In this document: positions 36,345-44,890 of the stretch, piece by piece | Position numbering within the stretch: position 1 is the stretch's first letter | How the letters are laid out: each line of letters opens with the position of its first letter | NCBI RefSeq assembly: GCF_016587435.1 | Contig: NZ_BNJJ01000034.1 | Coordinates: 1 to 64,000, forward strand | Direction: 5' to 3' | Source: Dictyobacter formicarum | GTDB lineage: Bacteria; Chloroflexota; Ktedonobacteria; Ktedonobacterales; Ktedonobacteraceae | DNA: 64,000 nucleotides | The notes under the pieces: generated by a model | The model's input: the letters and a program-made list of their open reading frames with translations, nothing else | Database searches by the model: none | Told to the model about the DNA's origin: nothing | Position numbers and translations under genes: made by a program

Positions 36345-37484
36345 TTAATCCCCTATGAGCCAGTATTGGGAGCCATCGGGCTTGCGGTTCATGAAGCGAT
36401 ACTCATATAAACCTCGGCGGAGGGCGGCCGGATCTTTGATGGTGGTGTGCTGTAGCAGCAGGGCATTGACTTCTTTTTCGCTGTACATGCATCCTTTTTC
36501 AAAGAAACTGGCCAGGTGTTCCAGGATGAGCAACTTGTCTCCTTGCCTGGCTGGAGGCCACGTGGTGAGCCGTCCTGAGCGATCTATGAAGCGTCTGAGC
36601 GCCTGACTGTAAGCGGCCTCTGATTGCTGGTCTGGTTGTTGCGTACCTCCTTCTTCGGAGAGCTGTTGAACGGCTTGCGCAGTACGCGCCAGGTAGTATG
36701 AGCTGAGGCGATAGGTCTTATTGGCTCCTTCACCACGGCGCTCGTAGAGATACTTCATGCCGACCAGTTGTTTGAGGTGGCGCGAGATGCTGGATTGGCT
36801 GAGATCCAGGGCGGCAATGATTTCCTGGGCCTGCAACTCGCTCCGTTGCGTAAGCAATTCGATAATGCTCAGACGTGTTTCGTCCGCCAGGGTGGCTAGC
36901 CGGGCCTGGATCTCTGCGCGCGTCATGATCGTGCTGCGCTGCTGCGCCACGTCGTAGTTGGGCGGCTCGCTAAAGAAGATGCGTGCGACCTCCTTACCTC
37001 CCCATTCGCCCTCAATCCACTCAGCTCCCCTCCAGACTGTGATGCGCCGGCCCGTATGCCGCGAAGGGATCAGGATGATCTCTTCGGCGCCAGCGACTGC
37101 TAGCGAGATCTCTGTGGGCAACTGGCGACCGGTGAATTCATAGATCGTCTCTTCCAGCGTATCCTCCTGCCGCAAGCTGTTGGTAAACATTTCGCTTTGC
37201 CAGCATAACATGTTCTGGACGAGCTTCCATTCATGCGCGAACGTCGTTTGCCACACCATTTCTAGATGGGTAAGGATTGTGCGCTGGAGCTCCTGGGGAT
37301 TTTGTAGAAGCTGGTGGGCCTGGCGCTGCAGCTCTGGCTCAAAGGTATCTTCGCCGTATGTTTTGCGCACGCTATCCAGATATGTGTCGACATCGGTGAT
37401 TAGATATTTTGTGTGCGGAGGCGAGGCCGCCGTACGATGTGAGAAACGGCGGCGCAGCGGCTCCAGCACGCGTTTGCGTAGCAC
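36345..37484 (-). CDS. ArsR-type winged-helix regulator with C-terminal DUF2087-like domain
   Basis: 379 aa. Residues of about 1-190 form an uncharacterised N-terminal region. Then comes an ArsR winged helix (LATLADETRLSIIELLTQRSELQAQEI, recognition helix SQSSISRHLKQL) and a C-terminal region (YSEKEVNALLLQH...LRRGLYEYRFMNRKPDGSQYW) matching DUF2087. The first usable start is GTG 37484, but in-frame codons upstream to 37555 read like protein (EPNFPSYLHNLSELNAYV) without a start codon, so the 5' end may be misplaced or damaged. No metal site is evident. Confidence 0.8.
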   Translation of the reverse strand: MLRKRVLEPLRRRFSHRTAASPPHTKYLITDVDTYLDSVRKTYGEDTFEPELQRQAHQLLQNPQELQRTILTHLEMVWQTTFAHEWKLVQNMLCWQSEMFTNSLRQEDTLEETIYEFTGRQLPTEISLAVAGAEEIILIPSRHTGRRITVWRGAEWIEGEWGGKEVARIFFSEPPNYDVAQQRSTIMTRAEIQARLATLADETRLSIIELLTQRSELQAQEIIAALDLSQSSISRHLKQLVGMKYLYERRGEGANKTYRLSSYYLARTAQAVQQLSEEGGTQQPDQQSEAAYSQALRRFIDRSGRLTTWPPARQGDKLLILEHLASFFEKGCMYSEKEVNALLLQHTTIKDPAALRRGLYEYRFMNRKPDGSQYWLIGD

Positions 37485-37578
37485 ATATGCGTTCAGCTCG
37501 CTCAGGTTGTGCAGATACGATGGGAAGTTTGGCTCATTCCGTTTCGTATATTATGGGTGCCTGGATTTAGAGGTGAAT

Positions 37579-38025
37579 TTATGCCTGCTGAGCGCGCGCC
37601 AGGTAAATTTTGATGGTGTCGCCATCGAGCTTCCAGCTGTAGCTATAGCTCATTGAGGTGGCGATTGGCTCGAAAACACTCCACCAGGCATCTCCGTCTT
37701 CCTGGGAGAGGCCAAAAGCGTTGGCCTGCTCGTGCGAGATCCAGTCGTGAAAAACCGCTTCGGCTCGCTGGTCATCTCCATCCAGTGTCTGTAGCTTGCC
37801 TCCCAGGGAGGTGATATTCAGGGTGATGGCCTGGGCGAAGTCGATAGTACCAGAGTCTCCGAGAGCCTGCCAGCTTTGCGCCAGGCGATTCCCGGCCATC
37901 GCCACGAAGTCCTCGGGAGATTGTCCTTGTTTCTTGAGATAGGCCAGCGATAGTAGCGCGAAGGCAACAGCATTTTCTCGCGCGGTCGCCTGCAATTTCT
38001 CTGCTGTATAGATCTGATCTTTCAT
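37579..38025 (-). CDS. Conserved hypothetical protein
   Basis: 148 aa, soluble, with no signal peptide or membrane segment. The N-terminal half is helical (ENAVAFALLSLAYLKKQGQSPEDFVAMAGNRLAQSW), the rest mixed. AAAGGAAACACAC stands before the ATG. It is upstream of the ArsR-like gene on the same strand, 94 bp away, so it could be co-transcribed. I do not recognise the family. Confidence 0.65.
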   Translation of the reverse strand: MKDQIYTAEKLQATARENAVAFALLSLAYLKKQGQSPEDFVAMAGNRLAQSWQALGDSGTIDFAQAITLNITSLGGKLQTLDGDDQRAEAVFHDWISHEQANAFGLSQEDGDAWWSVFEPIATSMSYSYSWKLDGDTIKIYLARAQQA

Positions 38026-38414
38026 GTGTGTTTCCTTTCATATAATAAAGATCACTGGATCGCTAGATTTAAAAATTCCTGTCGCTGGAAGATTATTGTG
38101 ACGATCAATGGTGATATGAAGTAACAATGGGCGCTCTGTCTGAAAACAAAATGTGTGGTGTGAAGTGGGAATATCATGTCCACCGGTCTTGTTTGTAATA
38201 GTGAAATGCGAATTTTTCCTATCCACTCGCTATTCTGAACAAGCTCAGTTGATCTTATGGATAAGTTATTTCCGATTTACTCCCACTATTTATGCCGCCT
38301 CATACCGTGACCTGAACGTGCAGGGACCTGTATGATGCTATCTTACTGGAAAAGAGACGCCACCTATCTTACCCATTTTACTCCCTGCTTTTCTTCTATA
38401 AGAGATACATTTCA

Positions 38415-39755
38415 GTGAAAGGAGAAAGGTACGATCCATTAGCCGGGATCGTTACTCTCAACCCTATGAAAAATACCCATTCAATTATGAATACGCATGC
38501 GATACCTGGTTCCGATGATCGCCAGCATGCGTTTCGCTCATTTGTACATTCGAATACAGGATCTTTTGATCGATCGACCACCAGGCAACAGCCGGTAGAT
38601 GTGCGTCAACCGACGGCTGTCTCTGACCAGGAACTGGCTGTGCCTGGAACTGGTGTGCTGGATATCGTTGAGGATGGCTATGGCTTTTTGCGCTCGGACC
38701 GCTATTTGCCGGGCCCTAAGGATATCTATGTGTCACATTCACAGATTCGCCGCTTTAACTTGCGACAGGGGGATCTGGTCTCAGGCCAGGTGCGCCCACC
38801 TAAGGATCGTGAGCAGTATGGTGGTTTGTTGCGTGTAGAGCAGATCAATGGACGTTCCGCGGACGCGATAGGCCTCCGTCCGCGCTTTGATGCTCTGACG
38901 CCGATTTTTCCACAGCAAATGTTTGACCTGGAAAGCGATGCCGCCAATTTGTCTGGTCGCTTGATCAATCTGGTCTCTCCAATGGGACGTGGTCAGCGTG
39001 GCTTGATTGTAGCGCCTCCCAAGGCTGGTAAGACGATGCTCTTGATGTCGATTGCCAATGCTATTTCCAGCAACTACCCCAACGTCCATCTGCTGATCAC
39101 TTTGATTGGTGAGCGGCCAGAAGAGGTCACTGACATGCAACGGCTCGTCAATGGGGAAGTGATCAGCTCAACGTTTGATGAGCCCGCCTATGTGCATACG
39201 CACCTGGCCGAGATGGTGCTGGAGCGCGCCAAGCGCCTGGTTGAGGAGGGTAAAGATGTGGTGGTTCTGCTGGATAGCCTGACCCGCCTATCACGAGCCT
39301 ATAACCTGACGGTGGAAGCGAGCGGCCGTAGCCTATCTGGTGGTCTGGACCCCAGTGCCATGATTATGCCGAAGCGCTTCTTTGGCGCTGCCCGTAAGCT
39401 GGAAGAAGGCGGCAGCCTGACGGTGATCGCGACGGCCCTGATCGAAACCGGGAGCCGTATGGATGATGTGATCTACGAAGAGTTGAAAGGAACTGGCAAC
39501 ATGGAGCTGGTCTTGAGCCGCAAGCTGGCCGAACGCCGACTCTTCCCGGCGATCGATATCGCGCTCTCTGGTACCCGACGTGAGGAATTGCTCTATGATC
39601 AGCCAACCTATCAGGCTGTAGTCACTATGCGCCGTATGTTCGCTCAACTGTCCGATCAACAGGGACAGGATGCGATGGAGGCCTTTATCCAGCAATTAGC
39701 TAAGACAAAAAGCAATCGAGAGTTTCTGGCCACCCTGAGCAAGCGTGTTATGTAA
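38415..39755 (+). CDS. rho: Transcription termination factor Rho
   Basis: 446 aa RNA-dependent ATPase. An N-terminal extension of about 75 residues precedes the cold-shock RNA-binding domain ([18 protein letters not shown]). Walker A is [15 protein letters not shown], Walker [17 protein letters not shown], then the Q-loop [29 protein letters not shown] and the R-loop [23 protein letters not shown]. It ends transcripts by translocating on RNA. The start is uncertain: GTG 38415 lacks a good site, the AAAGGAGAAAGG at 38418-38429 is far from the ATG codons at 38466 and 38487. The 390-bp leader gap shows nothing else. Confidence 0.95.
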   Translation: MKGERYDPLAGIVTLNPMKNTHSIMNTHAIPGSDDRQHAFRSFVHSNTGSFDRSTTRQQPVDVRQPTAVSDQELAVPGTGVLDIVEDGYGFLRSDRYLPGPKDIYVSHSQIRRFNLRQGDLVSGQVRPPKDREQYGGLLRVEQINGRSADAIGLRPRFDALTPIFPQQMFDLESDAANLSGRLINLVSPMGRGQRGLIVAPPKAGKTMLLMSIANAISSNYPNVHLLITLIGERPEEVTDMQRLVNGEVISSTFDEPAYVHTHLAEMVLERAKRLVEEGKDVVVLLDSLTRLSRAYNLTVEASGRSLSGGLDPSAMIMPKRFFGAARKLEEGGSLTVIATALIETGSRMDDVIYEELKGTGNMELVLSRKLAERRLFPAIDIALSGTRREELLYDQPTYQAVVTMRRMFAQLSDQQGQDAMEAFIQQLAKTKSNREFLATLSKRVM

Positions 39756-39793
39756 TATGTTTACCTGGTCGCCAGGATGGATACTAAGCAGGA

Positions 39794-39835
39794 AAAGGAC
39801 AGAGACAGAAAGTGATCTTTCTAGTCCTGTCCTTT
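39794..39835 (+). terminator. Hairpin after rho
   Basis: AAAGGACAG (39794-39802) pairs with CTGTCCTTT (39827-39835) around a shorter nested stem, 38 bp past the rho stop and before the convergent gene. Confidence 0.6.
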
Positions 39836-39871
39836 GTGCTGTTCGGTCAGCTTGACCTGCATGTGTTTCGG

Positions 39872-40522
39872 CTATGGATTGACGAAGGAGAGTGGTCCCT
39901 GTGCATCTGGGAAATTGGCTGTGTTGAGGACCTGGATACCTGCGTGTTGCTCGCCGTTGAAGGGAGTGACGATCGGCGACGTTTGTCCGGGCTCACAGCC
40001 CTGATCGAATGGGACCTGAGGATCATTGAACCATAGTCCCAGATGGAACTGGTGGGTGGCACCGAAGGTTACCGTTGGGCCTCCGGTGGAAATCGAGAAG
40101 GTCTCGCGATTGAAGATGCCTTGGACAGTTACACTGCCTTTGCCGTCGTGATCGGTTTCCAGATCGCTCTGATACCAGGCGACTCCAAACGGCTTGTTGG
40201 GTATTTCAATCACAAACAGGTCATAGCCAGTATCAGGAACGAGCCCTCTGACACTGACTTGCATGATGTCATTTTGAGCACCACGCGTAATACTGACAAA
40301 ACCGCTTGCTTCTGGAAGGCACTGATTGATATTGGGTGATGGAATCATACTAAACTGAAAAGCGGGTTTAGGTGGCCTAATGTGCCCTGTGGAGGCTTCA
40401 GTTGTCTGCACACTTAACAGAGACATTGTGCCTGCTGTCAGGCTGATCATCAAGGCCATAACAAGGACGCGGGCCAGAAATGAGTGTCGCTGCCAGCGAT
40501 TTGTAGTCATATGCTTTTTCAT
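39872..40522 (-). CDS. Secreted hypothetical protein
   Basis: 216 aa with a signal peptide (basic start, FLARVLVMALMISLTAGTMSLLSV, likely cut near QTTEA). The mature part is beta-rich (VSITRGAQNDIMQVSVRGLVPDTGYDLFVIEIPNKPFG). Its family is not recognised with confidence. AAAAGGCTC lies about 8 nt before the ATG. Convergent with rho. Confidence 0.7.
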   Translation of the reverse strand: MKKHMTTNRWQRHSFLARVLVMALMISLTAGTMSLLSVQTTEASTGHIRPPKPAFQFSMIPSPNINQCLPEASGFVSITRGAQNDIMQVSVRGLVPDTGYDLFVIEIPNKPFGVAWYQSDLETDHDGKGSVTVQGIFNRETFSISTGGPTVTFGATHQFHLGLWFNDPQVPFDQGCEPGQTSPIVTPFNGEQHAGIQVLNTANFPDAQGPLSFVNP

Positions 40523-40693
40523 TATATGAGCCTTTTTATTGACTGATCTAACAATGAGAAAGGACAGTACTCTCTCTCATACCATCGGTTGTTGGTAAAA
40601 TATACATGAATAGATATATGGTGATTTAGCGGTATTAGTTGTTGCTAAGTAACGAGTAAGAAGGGGTATATATGAGGATGGTTTTTACTAGAA

Positions 40694-40750
40694 ATAATGA
40701 GAGGGACGCAGATACATTTCTCGCTTGTGTATCTACGTCCCTCTCATTAT
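40694..40750 (-). terminator. Terminator of the aldo/keto reductase gene
   Basis: A 23-bp stem with one mismatch (40694-40716 with 40728-40750; ATAATGAGAGGGACG on the left arm) stands 21 bp past the stop codon. Confidence 0.75.
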
Positions 40751-40771
40751 GACTCGAAACAAATGAACTTG

Positions 40772-41644
40772 TTAATGGAAAGCCTGGGAAATGGCCTGAA
40801 ATTCCTCATCCGTAAGTTGAATTTCGGCGGCCCTGGTATTCTCTTCGAGGTGCTTGACCGAACTTGTACCCGGGATAGGTAACATAGAGCAGGAGCGCCT
40901 GAGCAGCCAGGTCAGAGCGATCTGACCTGGAGTGGCGTTGTGTCTGGCGGCGATCTGTGCCAGGTGTCCCTGGTCGCGGCTCAGGTCTCCGGTGGCCAGC
41001 GGATACCAGGGAATAAAGCCAATGTTTTCTCGCAGGCAGATGTCAACCATGTCTTCAGATGCGCGATCGGTCAGGTTGTAGCGATTCTGGACGGTAACGA
41101 TGGGTGTGAGCTTGCGGGCCTGCTCTAGCTGCTGTGGATTGACATTGGAGAGTCCGATATGGCGAATTTTGCCCTCGTTTTTGAGCTGGACCAGTGCGCC
41201 AACGGAATCTTCAAAGGGAACCATAGGATCAGGGGTATGGAACTGATAGAGGTCGATGCGTTGCAGGCGTAAGCGTTTCAGGCTGCCCTCCAGCGCTGCG
41301 CGCAGGTGCTCCGGGCGTCCGTTTGGCTGCCATTGGTCGGGTCCCGTGCGCACATATCCACCTTTGGTGGCGATGACCAGGTGGCCGGGATAGGGATAGA
41401 GGGCCTCCGCGATCAGCAACTCGCTAACTTCTGGCCCGTAGGAATCGGCGGTATCGATCAGGTTGATGCCTAGCTCCAGGGCCCGGCGTAGCACGGCCAG
41501 AGCTTCCTGTTTATCGGGTGGGGGCCCCCAGATGCCTTTGCCAGTAAGCCTCATGGCTCCAAAGCCCAACCGATAGACGCGCAGGTCGTCGCCAATCACA
41601 AACGAACCACTGGCGCTGGCTGGTAGATGATTTGTCTGTTGCAT
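40772..41644 (-). CDS. Aldo/keto reductase
   Basis: A 290-aa NADPH-dependent TIM-barrel oxidoreductase. The catalytic tetrad is visible: Asp64 and Tyr69 in NLIDTADSYG, Lys94 in VIATKGG and His136 in DLYQFHTPDP. The C-terminal cofactor region reads MLPIPGTSSVKHLEEN. It reduces aldehydes or ketones; the substrate is unknown. GGAG lies about 8 nt before the ATG. Confidence 0.93.
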   Translation of the reverse strand: MQQTNHLPASASGSFVIGDDLRVYRLGFGAMRLTGKGIWGPPPDKQEALAVLRRALELGINLIDTADSYGPEVSELLIAEALYPYPGHLVIATKGGYVRTGPDQWQPNGRPEHLRAALEGSLKRLRLQRIDLYQFHTPDPMVPFEDSVGALVQLKNEGKIRHIGLSNVNPQQLEQARKLTPIVTVQNRYNLTDRASEDMVDICLRENIGFIPWYPLATGDLSRDQGHLAQIAARHNATPGQIALTWLLRRSCSMLPIPGTSSVKHLEENTRAAEIQLTDEEFQAISQAFH

Positions 41645-41856
41645 TATTACTACTCCATATGCTGTGCTGATGGGCTATGATGCGACACCTTTCTTTGCCA
41701 TCTTCACGCTCCGGTTGGGCGATCCGTTTCTGTCTGCTCTAATATGTTGATGGCTATGAATGAAAAGTTTGCATTGTCTATCAATGCACTATCGGCACTA
41801 GAGTATGTGTATGCAAGTTACCCGGTGGTACAGAGAAATCATTGCCAGCCAATCTG

Positions 41857-42063
41857 CTAGAGGTTTTCGAGCAAGGAGAGGCGTAGAATCTTATGATTTT
41901 CGACTGCTACGAGGGCAAGGAGCTTGTTTATCTGCTCATCATCGAGTGGCAAAAGTCCCTGCGGTAGCAGTTGCTGAATCTGCGCGTGGCTTTTTTTCTG
42001 ATCCTGCTTCTCTTCACTCACACGTGTGTTGTTATTATTGCGAATATTTGTTGTTGTGGACAT
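41857..42063 (-). CDS. Small polar hypothetical protein
   Basis: 68 aa from the ATG at 42063, with GAGGA 8-9 nt upstream. The N-terminal part is Asn/Thr-rich, the C-terminal part a likely amphipathic helix (LDDEQINKLLALVAVENHKIL). No family recognised. Divergent from the DHA2 transporter gene, with a repeat-containing 209-bp gap between them. Confidence 0.5.
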   Translation of the reverse strand: MSTTTNIRNNNNTRVSEEKQDQKKSHAQIQQLLPQGLLPLDDEQINKLLALVAVENHKILRLSLLENL

Positions 42064-42130
42064 GTTGTTCGTCCTCACGCTATAAATAAAAATTACCCCA
42101 TATATATAGTCTGTTTTCCCCTCCCATTTG

Positions 42131-42205
42131 TGACACTTCCAGACACTAATTTTTGGTATTGTGACAATTTTAGACATCAACATGACAATTTTAGACACCA
42201 ATTTT
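42131..42205. repeat. Three direct repeats GTGACA-N5-AGACA, two with an AATTTTTGG tail
   Basis: Copies start near 42129, 42157 and 42182: the motif GACAATTTTAGACA with minor variants, the first and third followed by CNAATTTTTGG. They lie between divergent genes. They could be regulator operators, or a leftover multi-repeat IS end (IS21/IS481-like ends are repeated in this way); neither is proven. Confidence 0.55.
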
Positions 42206-42272
42206 TGGTTGCTGTCACCTATAATTAAACTCTGCTTTATATTCGAGCCTGGTTAGTATTTTGAGGATTAAC

Positions 42273-43775
42273 ATGTTTTTGTCTAAAAAAAGATTGGCTC
42301 ATCGTGGTTTCGTGCTGGCATTATTATGTATGGCACAATTTATGGTGGTATTGGATTTTTCGATTGTGAATGTGGCGTTGCCTTCAATGCAAAAAGATCT
42401 GGGCATGTCTACGCAGAATCTACAATGGGTGGTGAGTGCTTATTCTCTGACTTTTGGTGGTTTTCTCTTATTGGGTGGGCGGGCCTCTGACCTCTTTGGA
42501 CGCCGCAAGCTGTTTCTTGCAGGGTTACTGGTTTTCTCACTGGCTTCATTGGTGGGCGGCCTGGCTCATTCTGGCCTCTGGCTGATTGCTGCCCGTGCCG
42601 TGCAGGGTCTGGGGGCCTCGGTAGTGGCGCCTACCGCATTGTCGCTGGTGGCATCAACTTTTGCCGAGGGACAAGAGCGCAATAAAGCATTGGGGGTGAT
42701 GGGAGCCGTGGCCTCGACCGGCTTTGCGGTCGGCGCGATCCTGGGAGGACTCCTGACGGCGGGTCCGGGATGGCGCTGGGTGATGTTTGTCAATGTGCCG
42801 GTTGGCTTGTTGGCCTGTGTCTTGACGCCATTTTTTATTCCTGAAAGCCAGCTTCAAGAGCAACGACCGAAGCTGGATATCCTGGGTGCGCTGACGGTGA
42901 CAGTGAGTATTGTGTTGCTGGTGTATACGCTGGCTCGCGGCAATGAGCTGGGCTGGCTATCCTGGAACACCTGGGGCCTACTGCTGCTGGCTGTGCTCTT
43001 GCTACTGGCCTTTGTCTGGGTTGAGCTCCGTGCTCAGGACCCACTGGTGCGCCTGAATATTTTTCGTCTGCGTGTGCTGACCGGGGGAAATCTAGTTGGT
43101 TTTTTGCTTCCGGGGACTTTTGGAGCGATTATTTTTATTCTGACTCTTTTTATGCAGCGGGTGCTCGACTATTCGGCGATTCAGACCGGGCTGGCCTTTT
43201 TGCCAATGGCGGGAGTTTTGTTGATCCTGTCTAATGTTGCTTCGCATATGTTTTCGCATATGAGTCTTAAGGTATTGCTGGTCTGTAGCATTGTGGTAGT
43301 TGGCTGCGGAGAGTTGTTGTTTCTATTACTCTCGGCGACGGCGACCTACTGGAATGCCATCTTGCCAGGTATGCTGGTCGTAAGCCTGGGCATGGGTTTT
43401 GTTTTTCCCGCCATTACGATTGCGGCCACGAATGGTGTACGTAATGAAGAACAGGGTTTGGCCTCTGGCTTGCTGAATACCAGCCAGCAGGTCGGTTCAA
43501 GTATTGTGCTGGCGGTTGTCACTTCTATTTCTACAGCGCAGACGGCGTTCCTGCAGTCCGGGGGCGTGGGCACTGCTGAGGCGCTGGCATTGGGATTCCA
43601 TATGGCAATCTGGGCCTGCCTGGTTTTTGTGCTGTTGGCACTGGGGATCTCTATCTTTGTGATGCGCGAACGCACCATTATTGTGGCGCCGGAGGAGGCT
43701 GGAATAACCGCATGGCCTCTTGACGCCTATGCTGTTCATGGCCAGGAAATCGAATGCGATAACGTCAAGTTATAG
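42273..43775 (+). CDS. DHA2-type MFS drug exporter (EmrB/QacA family)
   Basis: A 500-aa, 14-span major facilitator. Signatures: MAQFMVVLDFSIVNVALPSMQKDLG (motif D1), GGRASDLFGRRKLFL (motif A), AARAVQGLGASVVAPTALSLV (motif B) and GAILGGLLTAGPGWRWVMFVNVP (motif C). These are proton-drug antiporters. The ATG at 42273 has GAGGA about 5-6 nt upstream, better than the TTG at 42261. The direct repeats upstream may be its control region. Confidence 0.92.
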   Translation: MFLSKKRLAHRGFVLALLCMAQFMVVLDFSIVNVALPSMQKDLGMSTQNLQWVVSAYSLTFGGFLLLGGRASDLFGRRKLFLAGLLVFSLASLVGGLAHSGLWLIAARAVQGLGASVVAPTALSLVASTFAEGQERNKALGVMGAVASTGFAVGAILGGLLTAGPGWRWVMFVNVPVGLLACVLTPFFIPESQLQEQRPKLDILGALTVTVSIVLLVYTLARGNELGWLSWNTWGLLLLAVLLLLAFVWVELRAQDPLVRLNIFRLRVLTGGNLVGFLLPGTFGAIIFILTLFMQRVLDYSAIQTGLAFLPMAGVLLILSNVASHMFSHMSLKVLLVCSIVVVGCGELLFLLLSATATYWNAILPGMLVVSLGMGFVFPAITIAATNGVRNEEQGLASGLLNTSQQVGSSIVLAVVTSISTAQTAFLQSGGVGTAEALALGFHMAIWACLVFVLLALGISIFVMRERTIIVAPEEAGITAWPLDAYAVHGQEIECDNVKL

Positions 43776-43928
43776 CTCGTGCTGCGACAAAACGCCTGCC
43801 CGGATCAGACAGGGTTAGCTCTGCTTCGGACAGGCGTTTGCTTTGTGCTTTGATGAACAGTTCTGAGCCCGGGCTGCTTATTTTGCCCGGCACCTGGTAG
43901 AAAGGATCATACGTTCTCGCTGATCGAG

Positions 43929-44447
43929 TTAAGCCTTGCCGGGCGTGGGCTGATTGATCCCATAGAGGCGGAAGTGCTGGCCCCACTGATCGACATCGCG
44001 CTCATAATGCATGCCGATCTTCTCCGCGATATGGATTGAAACGGTGTTATCGGGTGGAATCAATGAAATAATGCGCTGGAAGCCTAATTGTTGGAAGCCG
44101 TAATTCTTTAAGGCCTCGGTTCCCTCTAGTGCCAGATTGTTCTGCCAATATGGACGGGCCAGCACATAGGCCAGCTCAATCTCTTCCTGTCCCTGGACCT
44201 CCTGCTTCAGCAGGCCGCAATGTCCAATAAAGCTCTGGTCGCTTTTACGGATGGTTGCAAAAAATGAGTGCCCGTAGATCTGGTATTCGCGGATATAGCC
44301 CTTCAGCACACGTTGTACCTCGTCCCGACTGCGTGGGCCGCCCAGGAATCGTGTGACTTCGGGGTCGGTATAGAGTGCGGTCATATCGTCCAGGTCATCC
44401 AGCGTCAAGGGCCGGAACTGCAAATGTTCCGTCTCTAAAATAATCAT
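43929..44447 (-). CDS. GNAT family N-acetyltransferase (RimJ/RimL-like)
   Basis: 172 aa from the ATG at 44447, which has GAGGA close upstream and begins the family sequence (IILETEHLQFRPLTLDDLDDM); a longer in-frame start at 44507 adds unrelated residues. The core has RFLGGPRSRDEV, GHCGLLKQE and ELAYVLARPYWQNNLALEGTEAL, the acetyl-CoA site. Confidence 0.85.
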   Translation of the reverse strand: MIILETEHLQFRPLTLDDLDDMTALYTDPEVTRFLGGPRSRDEVQRVLKGYIREYQIYGHSFFATIRKSDQSFIGHCGLLKQEVQGQEEIELAYVLARPYWQNNLALEGTEALKNYGFQQLGFQRIISLIPPDNTVSIHIAEKIGMHYERDVDQWGQHFRLYGINQPTPGKA

Positions 44448-44567
44448 ACTATCCTCACAAGAAATACTATAAAAACGAAGTTCTCTGCCCCCATCCAATC
44501 TTTTCACCTCACCTCTTCATTATATGCGCCTGATATGATTGTGACAAACATTTTGCTGTATGGTTGG

Positions 44568-44596
44568 TTGACAAGCGCTGGTACGGTAAAATGATA
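44568..44596 (+). promoter_or_regulatory. Promoter upstream of ilvD
   Basis: Consensus TTGACA (44568-44573) is followed after 17 nt by ATGATA, or after 18 nt by TGATAC. Transcription would begin near 44603 and leave a leader of about 285 nt. Confidence 0.5.
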
Positions 44597-44599
44597 CAC

Positions 44600-44890
44600 C
44601 TTCCTATAGTTTAAATAACCGTTTTTCTGCCGTTGGCCGGAATCGTTCGTTCGAGGTGGTGAGTCGAGGGGGCAACTGTGTTATACTTGAGTCCTACTGG
44701 TATCTTTTGGGGGATCGTGTGTTAGTATAACAAGAAAGTAAGACGCAGACCATCAACGTGGATGGTGCCAGACTTCCCCTCAATGTGACAACCGTAGGGG
44801 AGACATATCACGTTCACGATTGCTTATAAAGAAAGCTTTAATGCAATTTGCTGGGTGGGAACGAACTCCTACCTGCCTTAAGGAGGCGCA
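44600..44890 (+). promoter_or_regulatory. Long structured leader of ilvD, possible T-box-like control
   Basis: The leader holds hairpins CCATC/GATGG near 44750 and TCCCCT/AGGGGA near 44777-44803. At its 3' end GGGTGGGAAC (44854 on) resembles the T-box core GGGTGGNACC. GGTGGGA can pair with TCCTACC, and CTCC (44866-44869) can pair with the GGAG of the ribosome site, giving two exclusive folds. No specifier loop was identified. Confidence 0.35.
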
